Shown piece by piece: positions 1-8,264 of a stretch of DNA of 50,885 bases. The stretch is from Psychromonas sp. MB-3u-54 (GTDB lineage: Bacteria > Pseudomonadota > Gammaproteobacteria > Enterobacterales > Psychromonadaceae). The notes beneath the pieces are model-generated. The model searched no databases. It was not told where the DNA came from and saw only the letters and a program-made list of their open reading frames with translations. The translations under genes and the position numbers were made by a program. The DNA lies in assembly GCF_002836415.1 (NCBI RefSeq), contig NZ_PJBP01000167.1, positions 1-50,885 on the forward strand, in the 5' to 3' direction. Each line of letters begins with the position of its first letter. The stretch's first letter is position 1.

Positions 1-542
1 GATTTAAGCAATGCCGTCAGCGCTTTTTTAGCTGCTCGAATCAAACCCAAATCCTGCTGAACCAGCAACCGGGAGACAGCTCCCTCGTAAATTAATTCGA
101 TAGTCAACGCGAGGTTATCATCAGTATTCTCGATAGTGGCTAAGCGTCGCTTGGTTTCTGCGAGGGATGCCGCTTTGTGGGCAATAGCTACCCGATGAAT
201 AAGATTGTCTTCGTCGGGGTATTCTGCGCTTGCATTAAGAAATACACAGCCACTGAAATGTTTACTCTGCACTAAAGCCTCCAACTCATCGAAACGGGCA
301 AGCAGCAATTGTTCTGCAGACAATAAATGAGGATCATCCAACTCCCAAGCGGCCTGCTGGCGCTGACTAAAGGCAAGTAGTGCATCTCTGATTAACACTT
401 CTTTCGATTCAAAGTGGCGATACATAGTGGTCTTAGAAATGCCGGAAACCTCTACTATGCGGTCTATGCCGGTTGCATGAAACCCTTCACTCATAAATAG
501 ATTGAGTGCAATATCAATCAACTGCTGTTTCTTTTTTGACAC
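1..542 (-). CDS. TetR/AcrR family transcriptional repressor (C-terminus cut by window edge)
   Basis: About 180 residues are visible and the gene runs off the left edge. I translated it from the minus strand with a GTG start at 542 (MSKKKQQLIDIALNLF...). Residues about 5-50 form the classic TetR helix-turn-helix, including GISKTTMYRHFESKE. The remainder is a helical ligand-binding domain containing GCVFLNASAEYPD, a string typical of one TetR subgroup. It is divergent from the GST/AhpD-like pair. The intergenic region carries two copies of a near-palindrome, one of which overlaps the likely -10 of the opposite promoter, so autoregulated repression of both units is likely. The inducer is unknown; an electrophile is plausible because a GST is the probable target gene. 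The upstream RBS is weak, so the exact start is not certain. Confidence 0.85.
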   Translation of the reverse strand, partial: MSKKKQQLIDIALNLFMSEGFHATGIDRIVEVSGISKTTMYRHFESKEVLIRDALLAFSQRQQAAWELDDPHLLSAEQLLLARFDELEALVQSKHFSGCVFLNASAEYPDEDNLIHRVAIAHKAASLAETKRRLATIENTDDNLALTIELIYEGAVSRLLVQQDLGLIRAAKKALTALLK

Positions 543-589
543 GGTAAATCCAATGTAGTGGCTGGCAATCTTGATATTGTAACAAGAAT

Positions 590-653
590 AGTACAGATCG
601 GTAACTTTATATTGACCTGACGCACCTCACTCCGTAGAGTACCGATCTGTACT
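590..653. promoter_or_regulatory. Divergent operator pair and promoter for the TetR/GST divergon
   Basis: A 14-bp word, AGTACAGATCGGTA at 590-603, recurs as its exact inverse at 640-653. Each copy is itself nearly palindromic (GTAC-6-GTAC), as expected for a TetR dimer site. On the plus strand, TTGACC (612-617), a 17-bp spacer and TAGAGT (635-640) make a plausible promoter for the GST gene. The second operator copy touches its -10, which suits repression. Confidence 0.6.
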
Positions 654-678
654 CTTTTGAAAAACACATGAGGTAATT

Positions 679-1287
679 ATGATCACACTTTACAGCTTTC
701 CTTTTTCACTACCCTGTTACCGAACGCGCTTAGCAGCGTGCCTACTGGGGCGTCCGGCCGAAATTGTTGAAATTGACATCACCAAAGGTGAACAGCAACA
801 GGCTGATTTTTTACGCATCAACCCGCTAGGTCAGGTTCCGGCCTTAGTTGATCTCGAGTCGAATATAACCGTAAGCGATTCAGTTGCAATTTTGCGCTAT
901 CTGGCCAAAAACAGTGAAAATGAAAAGTGGTTGGGGGCTTCTCTGCAGCAGCAAACCCAGGTTGATATTCTGCTCAGCCTGACCAGTAATGAGCTTAAGG
1001 ATTCGGTGGAAAAAGCCCGTCTAATTAACGCCTTCAAACTATTGCCGGAATCAGAATTTCCTGCTTGCGAGCAAGTTGCGTCAAAAATCCTGCCTATTCT
1101 AAATCAAAAGCTCGCAGGTAAAGATTGGTTAACCGGTAATACTCCGACCATTGCCGACATTGCTGTTTACTCGACTCTGATTTACATTGATGAAGCACAG
1201 CTTGCCTTAACCCCATACGAAAATATTCTCGCTTGGATAGCTCGCTTTGAAAGCTTAGCGGGTTACTTGAAACCGGTAAAAATGTGA
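679..1287 (+). CDS. Glutathione S-transferase family protein
   Basis: A 202-residue soluble protein of typical GST length. Residues 1-77 read as a thioredoxin-fold GST_N domain: it opens with MITLYSFPFSLPCYR, has the cis-proline segment GQVPALVD, and has SDSVAILRYLA at the glutathione gamma-glutamyl site. The C-terminal helical domain ends with TPTIADIAVYSTLIYI, the GST_C N-capping region. The start has a good RBS (gaggtaa). It is followed 11 bp later by an AhpD-like gene, so the two probably form an operon under the divergent TetR regulator. A role in glutathione conjugation or reduction of a toxic electrophile is inferred; the substrate cannot be read from the sequence. Confidence 0.88.
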   Translation: MITLYSFPFSLPCYRTRLAACLLGRPAEIVEIDITKGEQQQADFLRINPLGQVPALVDLESNITVSDSVAILRYLAKNSENEKWLGASLQQQTQVDILLSLTSNELKDSVEKARLINAFKLLPESEFPACEQVASKILPILNQKLAGKDWLTGNTPTIADIAVYSTLIYIDEAQLALTPYENILAWIARFESLAGYLKPVKM

Positions 1288-1297
1288 GGTAATAAGT

Positions 1298-1819
1298 ATG
1301 CTGCCAGAAATTTGTTTTTCAGCAGAATCCGAAGATCAGAAAACGCTGTTGGACAAGGTGTTAACAGAGCAGAAGTTCCTCAGCCCGGTTAATCGAAAAT
1401 GTTCGGCATGGGCAGCAGCACTTGCTTGCCAGAATATATCGGTTATTGCTGTAGTCAAAGATCATCTCGGTGTGCCCACTGAAAATGAGCAGCGCGAACT
1501 ACTGTTCGCGGTAAGCCGTATGTCGGTTACTAACCCTTACTTTGTCAGTCGTGGGATTATTGACTTGCAGGCGGGGGGCACGTTAGATGCACTGTGCTTT
1601 CGTTCGTTTTCCACTATTAAGGTCAGCAACGAGATTGCCTATCACTATGCCTGTATTGCCGTTTCCATAGTGAATGGCGGCCATGCCTGTTTTCACAGTC
1701 ACTGCAGCAGTTTAAAGCAGCTCGGCGAAACCGATCAGGCTATTGATCAAGCGCTGCGCATTAGCGCTGCACTGATGGCTGCCCGGCAAATTGCATTTAA
1801 TCAAACAGCCTTCTTCTAA
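1298..1819 (+). CDS. AhpD/carboxymuconolactone decarboxylase-like protein with incomplete CxxC
   Basis: A 173-residue protein. Its C-terminal part (about residues 118-168) aligns by eye with AhpD: VSIVNGGHACFHSHCSSL corresponds to the AhpD active-site segment NGCSHCLVAH. The first AhpD cysteine is Gly128 here. The second cysteine (Cys131) and the following histidine (His135) are kept, and an extra Cys136 is present. AhpD normally uses both cysteines of CxxC to reduce a partner through lipoyl carriers, so a canonical two-cysteine mechanism looks impossible. It could be a one-cysteine peroxidase-like or a non-redox member. It sits 11 bp after the GST gene, with GAGGTAATAAGT as RBS, which supports co-transcription. 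Confidence 0.65.
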   Translation: MLPEICFSAESEDQKTLLDKVLTEQKFLSPVNRKCSAWAAALACQNISVIAVVKDHLGVPTENEQRELLFAVSRMSVTNPYFVSRGIIDLQAGGTLDALCFRSFSTIKVSNEIAYHYACIAVSIVNGGHACFHSHCSSLKQLGETDQAIDQALRISAALMAARQIAFNQTAFF

Positions 1820-1861
1820 ATTTGGTGTTACAGTAGCTATTTTTAGTAAGCGGGCTGCAAT

Positions 1862-2158
1862 GTGGATTTAGCTAATTTGAATATCATAATATATAGACCT
1901 GCAGGCTGCTTCTTTGCAACTTCAATCAAGCGCTTAGCAGGTACGACAGCATTCGCATTCCAAAATAAAGGATTTGATTCCAACGGTTTTCATTTCCCGG
2001 AAAAATGCGAAGGGCAGTGGTTTAATCGAAAAGTAGCAAGGTACTTAAAATGGATGAGTGTTCGCTATTTATCACCGGATAGTTTGGCTGTTATCAGCCC
2101 AATATCTAACCGTAAAGGGATAGTTTTCCTCGATGGTTACGCATTAGGTCGCTTGTAA
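1862..2158 (+). CDS. Hypothetical 98-residue ORF upstream of rarD
   Basis: This GTG-started ORF abuts the rarD start with no gap. I do not recognise a family. The RBS is poor and an out-of-frame ATG overlaps the start. The predicted peptide is fairly basic and aromatic, with no clear domain, signal peptide or membrane segment. It may be a small gene translationally coupled to rarD, a remnant, or a chance ORF. Confidence 0.25.
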   Translation: MDLANLNIIIYRPAGCFFATSIKRLAGTTAFAFQNKGFDSNGFHFPEKCEGQWFNRKVARYLKWMSVRYLSPDSLAVISPISNRKGIVFLDGYALGRL

Positions 2159-3037
2159 ATGATATATCATTTTTTTGCTATTCTTGCTTTTGTGGTCTGG
2201 GGACTAACCCCGGTGTTTTTTCATTATTTCCCGGCTGAGAACATGGCTGAGTTATGGGCGCAGCGAATCATCTGGTCATTCGTTTTAGTGGTACTTTGGT
2301 TAAAATTTACCGGCGTAAAGGTTGATCTAAAGAGACTCTGGCATGATAAGCGTTCATTTTTAGCAATCTCGATATCCGGGTTGCTAATGAATGTCTCCTG
2401 GTATGGTTTTGTTTATGCGCTTTCAAATAACTATGTGCTGGATGCAAGCATGGCCTACTTTATTGCGCCAATACTAACCGCTGGTTTTTCATGGTTTTTA
2501 TTTAAAGATAAGACCGATAATATCCAGAGATTATCGCTTTTATTAATGTGTGGCGCTCTTATCTACCTTGCTGTCAGTCAGGGGGTTGCACCCAGTCTTT
2601 CTCTTGTTATTGCCGTTTCGTTTGCAGCCTATATGGCACTGAAAAAGCTGTCTAAGTTTAGTAATAAGGAAAACTTATATGTTGAAAATTTAATTCAGCT
2701 TCCTGCTGCTTTGATAACCGTATTAGTTGTTGCAGTAACCTATGATCCATCTCAAGCAGGTATACCTTATTATGTTCTTCTTGGGGCGGTTTTCCTGCAA
2801 ATTCTCCCTGTTTTTCTGCTGTCCGCTGCCATCAGCAATGTAAATCTACAAAAGATTGTTGTTTATCAGTATGTCGAACCCACGCTGCATTTTTTACTCG
2901 CGGTCTTTGTCTACCATGAACGCCTGGATAAACCATTATTCAATACTCTGATTATTGTATGGGTAGCTATTGCTCTCTGGCTTTGTAATGAAAAGAAGAA
3001 ATCTTCAAAAGCCAATACTCAACGAAAGCCTAATTAA
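2159..3037 (+). CDS. rarD: RarD-type EamA family transporter
   Basis: A 292-residue inner-membrane protein with about ten hydrophobic segments in two EamA halves, matching the ~296 residues usual for RarD. The N-terminus (FAILAFVVWGLTPVFFHYF) and the segment ISGLLMNVSWYGFVYA are typical of the family. It belongs to the drug/metabolite transporter superfamily; the substrate is not known (RarD was first named for chloramphenicol sensitivity). The short loop between the halves, LKKLSKFSNKENLY, is lysine-rich and probably cytoplasmic. The C-terminus ends in a lysine-rich tail. The start codon directly follows the stop of the upstream small ORF. Confidence 0.85.
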   Translation: MIYHFFAILAFVVWGLTPVFFHYFPAENMAELWAQRIIWSFVLVVLWLKFTGVKVDLKRLWHDKRSFLAISISGLLMNVSWYGFVYALSNNYVLDASMAYFIAPILTAGFSWFLFKDKTDNIQRLSLLLMCGALIYLAVSQGVAPSLSLVIAVSFAAYMALKKLSKFSNKENLYVENLIQLPAALITVLVVAVTYDPSQAGIPYYVLLGAVFLQILPVFLLSAAISNVNLQKIVVYQYVEPTLHFLLAVFVYHERLDKPLFNTLIIVWVAIALWLCNEKKKSSKANTQRKPN

Positions 3038-3496
3038 TGGATAATTAATGAAGTCGTTATTTTCTCTTTTCTGTTTGGTTTTGGGATTAAGGCTGAAATA
3101 CAGCCGTGATTTTGTGAGCCGCTTTTAGGGTTGGAATAATTGCATACCAACCAGGCCCCATTATCATGAATACTCAACCTTTATATATTAAAAATGCACC
3201 GCTCATATTGGCTGACAATGTTCTAAACAATGCCAGTTTACCGATAGAAAATAGGAATATTTCTGCTATTAATCCTAAAATCGCCTGCAACTGGGCTGTC
3301 TTAAATTTACATAAATCAGATTATGGGATTGGCGTCGAAGTGCACAGATAATGCAGGTTATTAATGGCTCGGAAGACTGCAATAGTATTGTATCCAGATT
3401 GATTACATGCACGGGCAAAATAAGCCAGAGCTAGATGGCCAGTGTTACGTGATAGGCGCCTATCACGTTTTACTTAAATAAAATAAGAACTATTTT
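3038..3496. other. Intergenic stretch with a 22-bp perfect palindrome
   Basis: No convincing gene. A 61-codon ORF at 3166-3351 has no recognisable family and no strong RBS. At 3447-3468 there is a perfect 22-bp palindrome (arms ACGTGATAGGC and its complement) followed on the plus strand by TTTTA. It lies just beyond the 3' end of the Nudix gene and could be a weak terminator or a protein-binding site. I see nothing else. Confidence 0.4.
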
Positions 3497-4069
3497 CTAG
3501 CCGTTCTTTTGCTGTTCAAACCACCACATAAATGCAAACATCAGCCCGGGTGTTTTTGCTATACTGACATCAAAAATAAGTGCTTTGGCTTCCTTTATCG
3601 GCAGGTACACAACTTCGATCATTTCAGCATCGACACCGCCGCCTTCACTGACCTTCATACTCTCATTAACTTCTGCATAGTAAAGTATTTGCCTGCTTCC
3701 GGCAAAACCTACGGAGGTATGAAAAGAGGTGATTTCTTCTATCCTTTCAAGCGCTATATCATAGCCGCACTCTTCTTCTATTTCCTCTTTGGCTATCTGC
3801 TCCAAAGAGAGGTTTTTATCGACGATGCCCGCACAGAGTTCAATGGTCAGGCCGTTATCATTGTTCAAATACACCGCAGGACGGAACTGTTCTACAAGCA
3901 CAAAAGCCTGTTTTTCTTTATGATAAATAAGGATAGCCACGGAGTCATGCGCCTTGACGATTTCCCATGATTTTTTGACACCGTTTTGCTCATAGGTTGC
4001 CAGTGAAGTATTGATAAACTTCGGATCAACTAAAGGGTGAAGTTTAAAGTTTTTGAGCGTATTAACCAT
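3497..4069 (-). CDS. Nudix hydrolase, NUDT14-like nucleoside-diphosphosugar pyrophosphatase
   Basis: A 190-residue protein with a Nudix box at about residues 81-103: G81 and the metal-binding core EEIEEECGY, where EExxEE is preserved but the usual REUxEE arginine is Glu. The flanking strings KSWEIVKAHDSVAILIY, VLVEQFRPAVY and IELCAGIVD closely resemble human NUDT14 (UDP-glucose pyrophosphatase), more than E. coli NudF. The expected reaction is hydrolysis of UDP-glucose or ADP-ribose to sugar phosphate plus nucleoside monophosphate, in the cytoplasm with Mg2+. Substrate choice is inference. It is a single gene on the minus strand with an AGGAGTTAAG-type RBS. Confidence 0.85.
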   Translation of the reverse strand: MVNTLKNFKLHPLVDPKFINTSLATYEQNGVKKSWEIVKAHDSVAILIYHKEKQAFVLVEQFRPAVYLNNDNGLTIELCAGIVDKNLSLEQIAKEEIEEECGYDIALERIEEITSFHTSVGFAGSRQILYYAEVNESMKVSEGGGVDAEMIEVVYLPIKEAKALIFDVSIAKTPGLMFAFMWWFEQQKNG

Positions 4070-4547
4070 CTTAACTCCTTATACTTGTTGTCTGTGTATT
4101 ACCATTCCAAAAAAGCATTAACTTCCTGATTATGATAAAAAATCAATGCTGTTTTGTTGCCTGTCTTTATTTTTTTATGATGAGTGCTGCACTGTCTGCG
4201 TTATTAAATTAAATTCGATTAGCATTCAGGTTTTCAATGAATCCAAGCATAGCATGGTAATAGTTTGTTTTATTTTGTCCTGCTCATATGACGGGATTAA
4301 TTTTACAATAATTTTATATCGGCTAACTGGGGCGTGTAATCAGTAGAGAGTTAATCATAAGGGGAGTTTCTTAAAACTTCTCAGAGTTCGATTTTGAAGG
4401 TCATTTTATGGAAAAAGTAATAGCTGGATAAGTAATTATTTGCGATTAATGGATGTCCGCAATTATTCTGTAGCGATCGCGCATACACTAAATAAAACAA
4501 CCATAAGCAATAAAACAAGCTGAGGCTAGGGCGAAAAAGCTCTAGAA
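4070..4547. other. Gene-free intergenic stretch
   Basis: About 480 bp between the Nudix gene start and the 3' end of the GntR regulator. It contains one 66-codon plus-strand ORF (4146-4346) rich in Cys/Ile with no RBS and no family resemblance, which I treat as chance. The right end is AT-rich. No hairpin with a T-run was seen. Confidence 0.35.
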
Positions 4548-5267
4548 TTATCCTTCGTGGCTATCAATAGTAATAATCACCGCGTCCGGGCGCCAATATT
4601 CAAACTCACAATCAATAATAGTACCTTGCTGCTGATAATTAACCCTGCATATTTTTAATACTTGCTGACCCTGTGCCAAGTGCAGGGCGTCAGCAACCTG
4701 CTTATTCGCACCGCACAAAGTCACTTCAAAGCGTGAGCGTAAGGTTTGATAACCATACTGTTGTTGATAAAGCTGGGTTAAAGACTGACTTAAATCCTGT
4801 TTCAATATATTGGGAAAAAGCGCGCTGATCAGGCAGTTTTGTACATATAAAACGGGCCTGTTATCCACATAGCGCAGGCGCTCAATACAATATATTTCAC
4901 TGCGTTTAGCCAAGCCTAACAGTTTGCTTTGCTGTGCATCGGCGAATTGTGTGTGCACCGCTAACACTTGCGTTTTGGCATTACGCTGCTGGTCATTAAC
5001 CAGTTGATGAAAATGGCAACGTGATAGCGGGTTGTAAATTAAACGCGCAGGGCAAACAAACCAGCCACGGCGACTTTCACGGTAAATTACCCCTTCAATT
5101 TCTAAAGCCGACAGTGCTTCTTTAAGGGTAATGCGAGTGGTGGAAAAAAGGACACTTAACGCTCTTTCTGAGGGTAACTTCTGCGATCCATGCAATACAT
5201 TCTTTGCTAATAGTTGCCTGAGGCTCTCTTGTATACGACTTAATTGCGTCGCTTGGGTGTTTTCCAT
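4548..5267 (-). CDS. GntR/UTRA family transcriptional regulator (PhnR/PhnF-like)
   Basis: I choose the ATG at 5267 (MENTQATQLSR...), giving 239 residues, the usual GntR/UTRA length. A GTG at 5309 would add 14 residues and run towards the promoter. Residues about 5-70 are the winged helix (KLPSERALSVLF, TRITLKEALSALEIEGVIYR). Residues about 95-235 are a UTRA effector domain (LGLAKRSEIYCIERLRYVD, QVLKICRVNYQ, CEFEYWRPDAV). It is divergent from the ABC/phosphodiesterase operon, the arrangement of phnR with phnSTUV in Salmonella. Its own promoter carries a near-consensus Pho box. The effector is probably the imported phosphorus compound or a metabolite of it (inference). Confidence 0.85.
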   Translation of the reverse strand: MENTQATQLSRIQESLRQLLAKNVLHGSQKLPSERALSVLFSTTRITLKEALSALEIEGVIYRESRRGWFVCPARLIYNPLSRCHFHQLVNDQQRNAKTQVLAVHTQFADAQQSKLLGLAKRSEIYCIERLRYVDNRPVLYVQNCLISALFPNILKQDLSQSLTQLYQQQYGYQTLRSRFEVTLCGANKQVADALHLAQGQQVLKICRVNYQQQGTIIDCEFEYWRPDAVIITIDSHEG

Positions 5268-5299
5268 GACTGACCTATTCCAGCGATTTAAAAGGCGTA

Positions 5300-5333
5300 A
5301 AAGTAGCACCCTTTAATGACAGAAATATGACAG
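5300..5333 (-). promoter_or_regulatory. Consensus-like Pho box and -10 for the GntR regulator gene
   Basis: On the minus strand, 5333-5316 reads CTGTCATATTTCTGTCAT: two perfect CTGTCAT half-sites with an AT-only 4-bp spacer, the established PhoB box layout. Ten nucleotides downstream lies TACTTT (5305-5300), a plausible -10. This is the usual PhoB-activated geometry, where the box replaces the -35. The ATG follows at 5267. Confidence 0.75.
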
Positions 5334-5359
5334 ACCTCTGATCAGCATGCAATACAAAA

Positions 5360-5448
5360 CGGTCACTTTACCTTCTTTAAACTGTCACTTTACCTTCTTT
5401 AAACTGTCACTTTACCTTCTTTAAACTGTCACATTCCCGCTCTATGAT
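5360..5448 (+). promoter_or_regulatory. Tandem Pho-box array and -10 for the ABC/phosphodiesterase operon
   Basis: Three exact 22-bp direct repeats (5362-5383, 5384-5405, 5406-5427) place CTGTCAC at 5382, 5404 and 5426. A weaker GGTCAC lies at the array start. Between them, CCTTCTT sits 11 bp upstream of each CTGTCAC, with TAAA as spacer, so each pair has the 7+4+7 form of a Pho box with one degenerate half. The last CTGTCAC ends at 5432, exactly 10 nt before TATGAT (5443-5448), the same spacing as on the opposite strand. Confidence 0.7.
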
Positions 5449-5486
5449 GACAACTTACTTAACTGACCTAGTCCAGAGGAAATGCC

Positions 5487-6536
5487 ATGAAAAAACTACT
5501 TACCATGACCACCTTAGCCGGTTGTCTGATTACGACTGTCGCACATGCGGATAATGATATTAATACTTTGATTGATAAGGCAAAAAGTGAGGGGCAACTG
5601 TACAGTATTGGTATGCCGGGTAGTTGGGCAAACTGGAAAGATACCTGGACAGATATGAGCAAGCTTTACGGTTTAAGCCATCAGGATACCGATATGAGTT
5701 CAGCGCAGGAAATAGCTAAGTTCGCCGCTGAAAAAAATAATGCCACGGCTGACATTGGTGATGTGGGCTTTGCTTTTGCCCGTGTCGCGGTGAAAAAAGG
5801 GGTGACACAAGCTTATAAACCAAGCACATGGGCGGAAATTCCTGATTGGGCAAAAGATAAAGATGGGCACTGGGCGATTGCCTATACCGGCACTATCTCT
5901 TTTTTAACCAACAATAACCTGGTGAAAAACCCACCCAAGAGTTGGGCTGATGTATTAGCTGGCGACTACAAAGTGACAGTGGGGGATGTAGGCACCGCAG
6001 CGCAGGCAAATAATGCCGTATTAGCGGCAGCATTTGCTAATGGTGGTAATGAGAAAAACATTGAGCCTGCATTAAAATTCTTTGCCGAATTGGCCAAGCA
6101 AGGGCGTTTATCCATGAATGAACCGAGCATTGCTAATATTGAAAAAGGGGAGGTTGCATTAGCCATTATGTGGGACTTTAATGCATTGAATTACCGCGCT
6201 AAAATCGACCGTTCACGCTTTACCGTGACTATTCCACAGGATGGCTCGGTTATTTCCGGCTATACCACGATTATCAATAAATATGCAAAAAATCCCAATG
6301 CTGCGAAACTCGCACGTGAATATATCTTCAGTGACCAGGGTCAAATCAATTTAGCAGAAGGTTATGCCCGTCCGATTCGTAGCAATGTGGCTCTGCCTGC
6401 AGCAACACAAGCGAAACTGCTTAGCAATGACCAGTACACTAATGTTTTCCCAATCTCTGACTTTAAAGACTGGGAAAAAACCGCGCGTAAATTGCCAAGA
6501 CAATGGCAAGAAAACGTTCTTATCCATATCCAATAA
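5487..6536 (+). CDS. ABC transporter periplasmic substrate-binding protein (PhnS/PotD-like)
   Basis: A 349-residue secreted protein. Residues 1-21 are a Sec signal peptide (lysine-lysine start, hydrophobic core, AHA before residue 22). The mature part belongs to the iron/polyamine/2-aminoethylphosphonate type of binding proteins (MPGSWANWKDTW, DIGDVGFAFARVAV, SWADVLAGDYKV, EYIFSDQGQ). It is the first gene of an operon behind a Pho-box array, with a strong RBS (AGAGGAAATGCC). Its neighbours suggest a phosphonate or phosphoester ligand. The ligand cannot be read directly, and phnW/phnX, the 2-aminoethylphosphonate degradation genes, are absent. Confidence 0.85.
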   Translation: MKKLLTMTTLAGCLITTVAHADNDINTLIDKAKSEGQLYSIGMPGSWANWKDTWTDMSKLYGLSHQDTDMSSAQEIAKFAAEKNNATADIGDVGFAFARVAVKKGVTQAYKPSTWAEIPDWAKDKDGHWAIAYTGTISFLTNNNLVKNPPKSWADVLAGDYKVTVGDVGTAAQANNAVLAAAFANGGNEKNIEPALKFFAELAKQGRLSMNEPSIANIEKGEVALAIMWDFNALNYRAKIDRSRFTVTIPQDGSVISGYTTIINKYAKNPNAAKLAREYIFSDQGQINLAEGYARPIRSNVALPAATQAKLLSNDQYTNVFPISDFKDWEKTARKLPRQWQENVLIHIQ

Positions 6537-6547
6537 GGGGCAGCAGC

Positions 6548-7360
6548 ATGAGCAATAAAGTAATCTTTGTTGTTCTTGATGGCCTAAATTATCAAGTAGC
6601 CCAAAATTGTATGGGTTACTTGAGTGCCTTTATGGACAGCCAGCAAGCAACGACTTACCAAATCAGCAGTGAATTACCGTCATTATCACGGCCGTTATAT
6701 GAATGTTTATTAACGGGTGAAGCGCCTGTACACAGCGGCATAGTCAATAACCAAGTGAGGCGTTTATCATTTAACAGCAGTGTGTTTAGCTTAGCGGCCC
6801 AAGCGGGGCTAACCACCGCTGCGGCGGCTTATCACTGGGTCAGCGAATTATACAATAGCAGCCCCTATAATCAGCAAAAAGATCGCGTCTGCAATGATAA
6901 ATCCCTTAATATTCAACATGGTATGTTTTACCATCTAGACCATTATCCGGACACTATTTTGTTTGCCGATGCCGAGCATTTACGGCAAACCTATCAACCG
7001 GATTTTTTACTTATTCATCCGATGAATATTGATGATGCGGGCCATCGGTTTGGTTTGGACTCCCCCGAGTACCGCAATAGTGCCCGTCAGGCGGACATCA
7101 TTTTATCGGATTATTTACCCACCTGGATAGAAGAAGGTTATCAAGTGGTGATCACCAGTGATCATGGCATGAATAATGATAAAACCCATGGGGGCACCTT
7201 AAAGGAGGAGCGCGCGGTGCCGCTGTTTTTACTTGGCACGCAGTTTAGCCAGAAAAGCGTTGATGTAAAACAAACTCAAATTTGCGGGCTGCTGTGTCAG
7301 TTATTGGGATTAGATGAACATCAAAAATCCTATCATCCCGCTTTATTAAAACAAGGTTAA
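6548..7360 (+). CDS. Alkaline-phosphatase-superfamily phosphodiesterase/phosphonate hydrolase
   Basis: I take the ATG at 6548 (MSNKVIFVVLDGLNY, RBS AAGGGGC) rather than the upstream in-frame codon at 6503, which lies inside the previous gene. The 270-residue protein has no signal peptide, so it acts in the cytoplasm. It shows the two-metal site of type I phosphodiesterase/nucleotide pyrophosphatase enzymes: Asp11, nucleophile Ser45 (ELPSLSRP), Asp162-x-x-Gly-His166, Asp205-His206 (TSDHG) and His214. A serine nucleophile instead of the commoner threonine is notable. The protein is much shorter than phosphonoacetate hydrolase PhnA (~410 residues). In this operon it probably hydrolyses the imported phosphodiester, phosphomonoester or phosphonate. 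Confidence 0.8.
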   Translation: MSNKVIFVVLDGLNYQVAQNCMGYLSAFMDSQQATTYQISSELPSLSRPLYECLLTGEAPVHSGIVNNQVRRLSFNSSVFSLAAQAGLTTAAAAYHWVSELYNSSPYNQQKDRVCNDKSLNIQHGMFYHLDHYPDTILFADAEHLRQTYQPDFLLIHPMNIDDAGHRFGLDSPEYRNSARQADIILSDYLPTWIEEGYQVVITSDHGMNNDKTHGGTLKEERAVPLFLLGTQFSQKSVDVKQTQICGLLCQLLGLDEHQKSYHPALLKQG

Positions 7361-7364
7361 GCCG

Positions 7365-8264
7365 ATGAATAGCACTGTATTACCCGGCGTAGCACAGATA
7401 AAAACAGGGCGTTTTGAAAAATTTAAAACGCTGTCACTAAAGCGATTCAGACCCTTATGGCTATTATTGCCTTTTTTGCTGCTGTTTTTTTTATTTCAAA
7501 TTGCGCCGATGATTTGGATAGTGCTTAACAGCTTTGTAGTTGATCAACAGGTGAGTTTAGAAAACTATCAAACTATCTTTAATTCGGCCTTTATTTTACA
7601 GGCCTTTGGCAATAGTTTATGGCTGGCGTTCTGGTCCAGTAGTATTAGCCTAATTTTAGCGCTGTTTTTTGTGGCCTCACTACGCAAAGTTGACTCTGGC
7701 TTGCGTGATGCCGTGGTGGCTTTTACCAATATGGCCGCCAACTTCAGTGGTGTGCCTTTGGCTTTCGCTTTTATTATTATCCTAGGATTTAACGGTGCTG
7801 TGACTTTGCTGTTAAAAAAAGTGGGTCTGATTGATGATTTTAATCTCTATGGACAGTGGGGACTATTAACCCTGTATGTGTATTTCCAGGTGCCACTTGC
7901 AACCTTATTGCTGTATCCCGCTTTTGATGCTTTACAGGATGACTGGCAAGCTGCCTGTACTTTATTAGGCGCAAAAAAATGGCAGTTTTGGACGGAGATT
8001 GCATTGCCGGTTTTATCGCCTGCTATCTTGGGTACCTTTATTATTTTAATTGCTAACGCGATCGGTGCCTATGCCAGTGTCTATGCCTTAACCACGGGTA
8101 ACTACAATGTGGTTACGGTGCGCATCGCCAGTTTAGTGTCGGGGGATCTTTTCTTAGAGCCTAATTTAGCGGCGGCGATTTCTGTGCTGTTAATGGGTAT
8201 TTTGGGCTTGATAACTTTTATTAATCAAACCTTAATTCGCCGGAGTTACCATGAAAAATGCTGA
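7365..8264 (+). CDS. ABC transporter permease (PhnU-like)
   Basis: A 299-residue inner-membrane protein. A basic N-terminus of about 35 residues precedes six hydrophobic segments. The EAA loop (DALQDDWQAACTLLGAKKWQFWTEIALP) contacts the ATPase. It belongs to the BPD_transp_1 family, the PotB/PhnU type that goes with this class of binding protein. It starts 4 bp after the phosphodiesterase stop and overlaps the next permease by 14 bp, so it is tightly co-translated. Confidence 0.87.
   Translation: MNSTVLPGVAQIKTGRFEKFKTLSLKRFRPLWLLLPFLLLFFLFQIAPMIWIVLNSFVVDQQVSLENYQTIFNSAFILQAFGNSLWLAFWSSSISLILALFFVASLRKVDSGLRDAVVAFTNMAANFSGVPLAFAFIIILGFNGAVTLLLKKVGLIDDFNLYGQWGLLTLYVYFQVPLATLLLYPAFDALQDDWQAACTLLGAKKWQFWTEIALPVLSPAILGTFIILIANAIGAYASVYALTTGNYNVVTVRIASLVSGDLFLEPNLAAAISVLLMGILGLITFINQTLIRRSYHEKC

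Noticed and set aside
3509-3970. 153-codon plus-strand ORF
   Set aside because: It lies fully inside the Nudix gene on the other strand, has no RBS and has unlikely composition.
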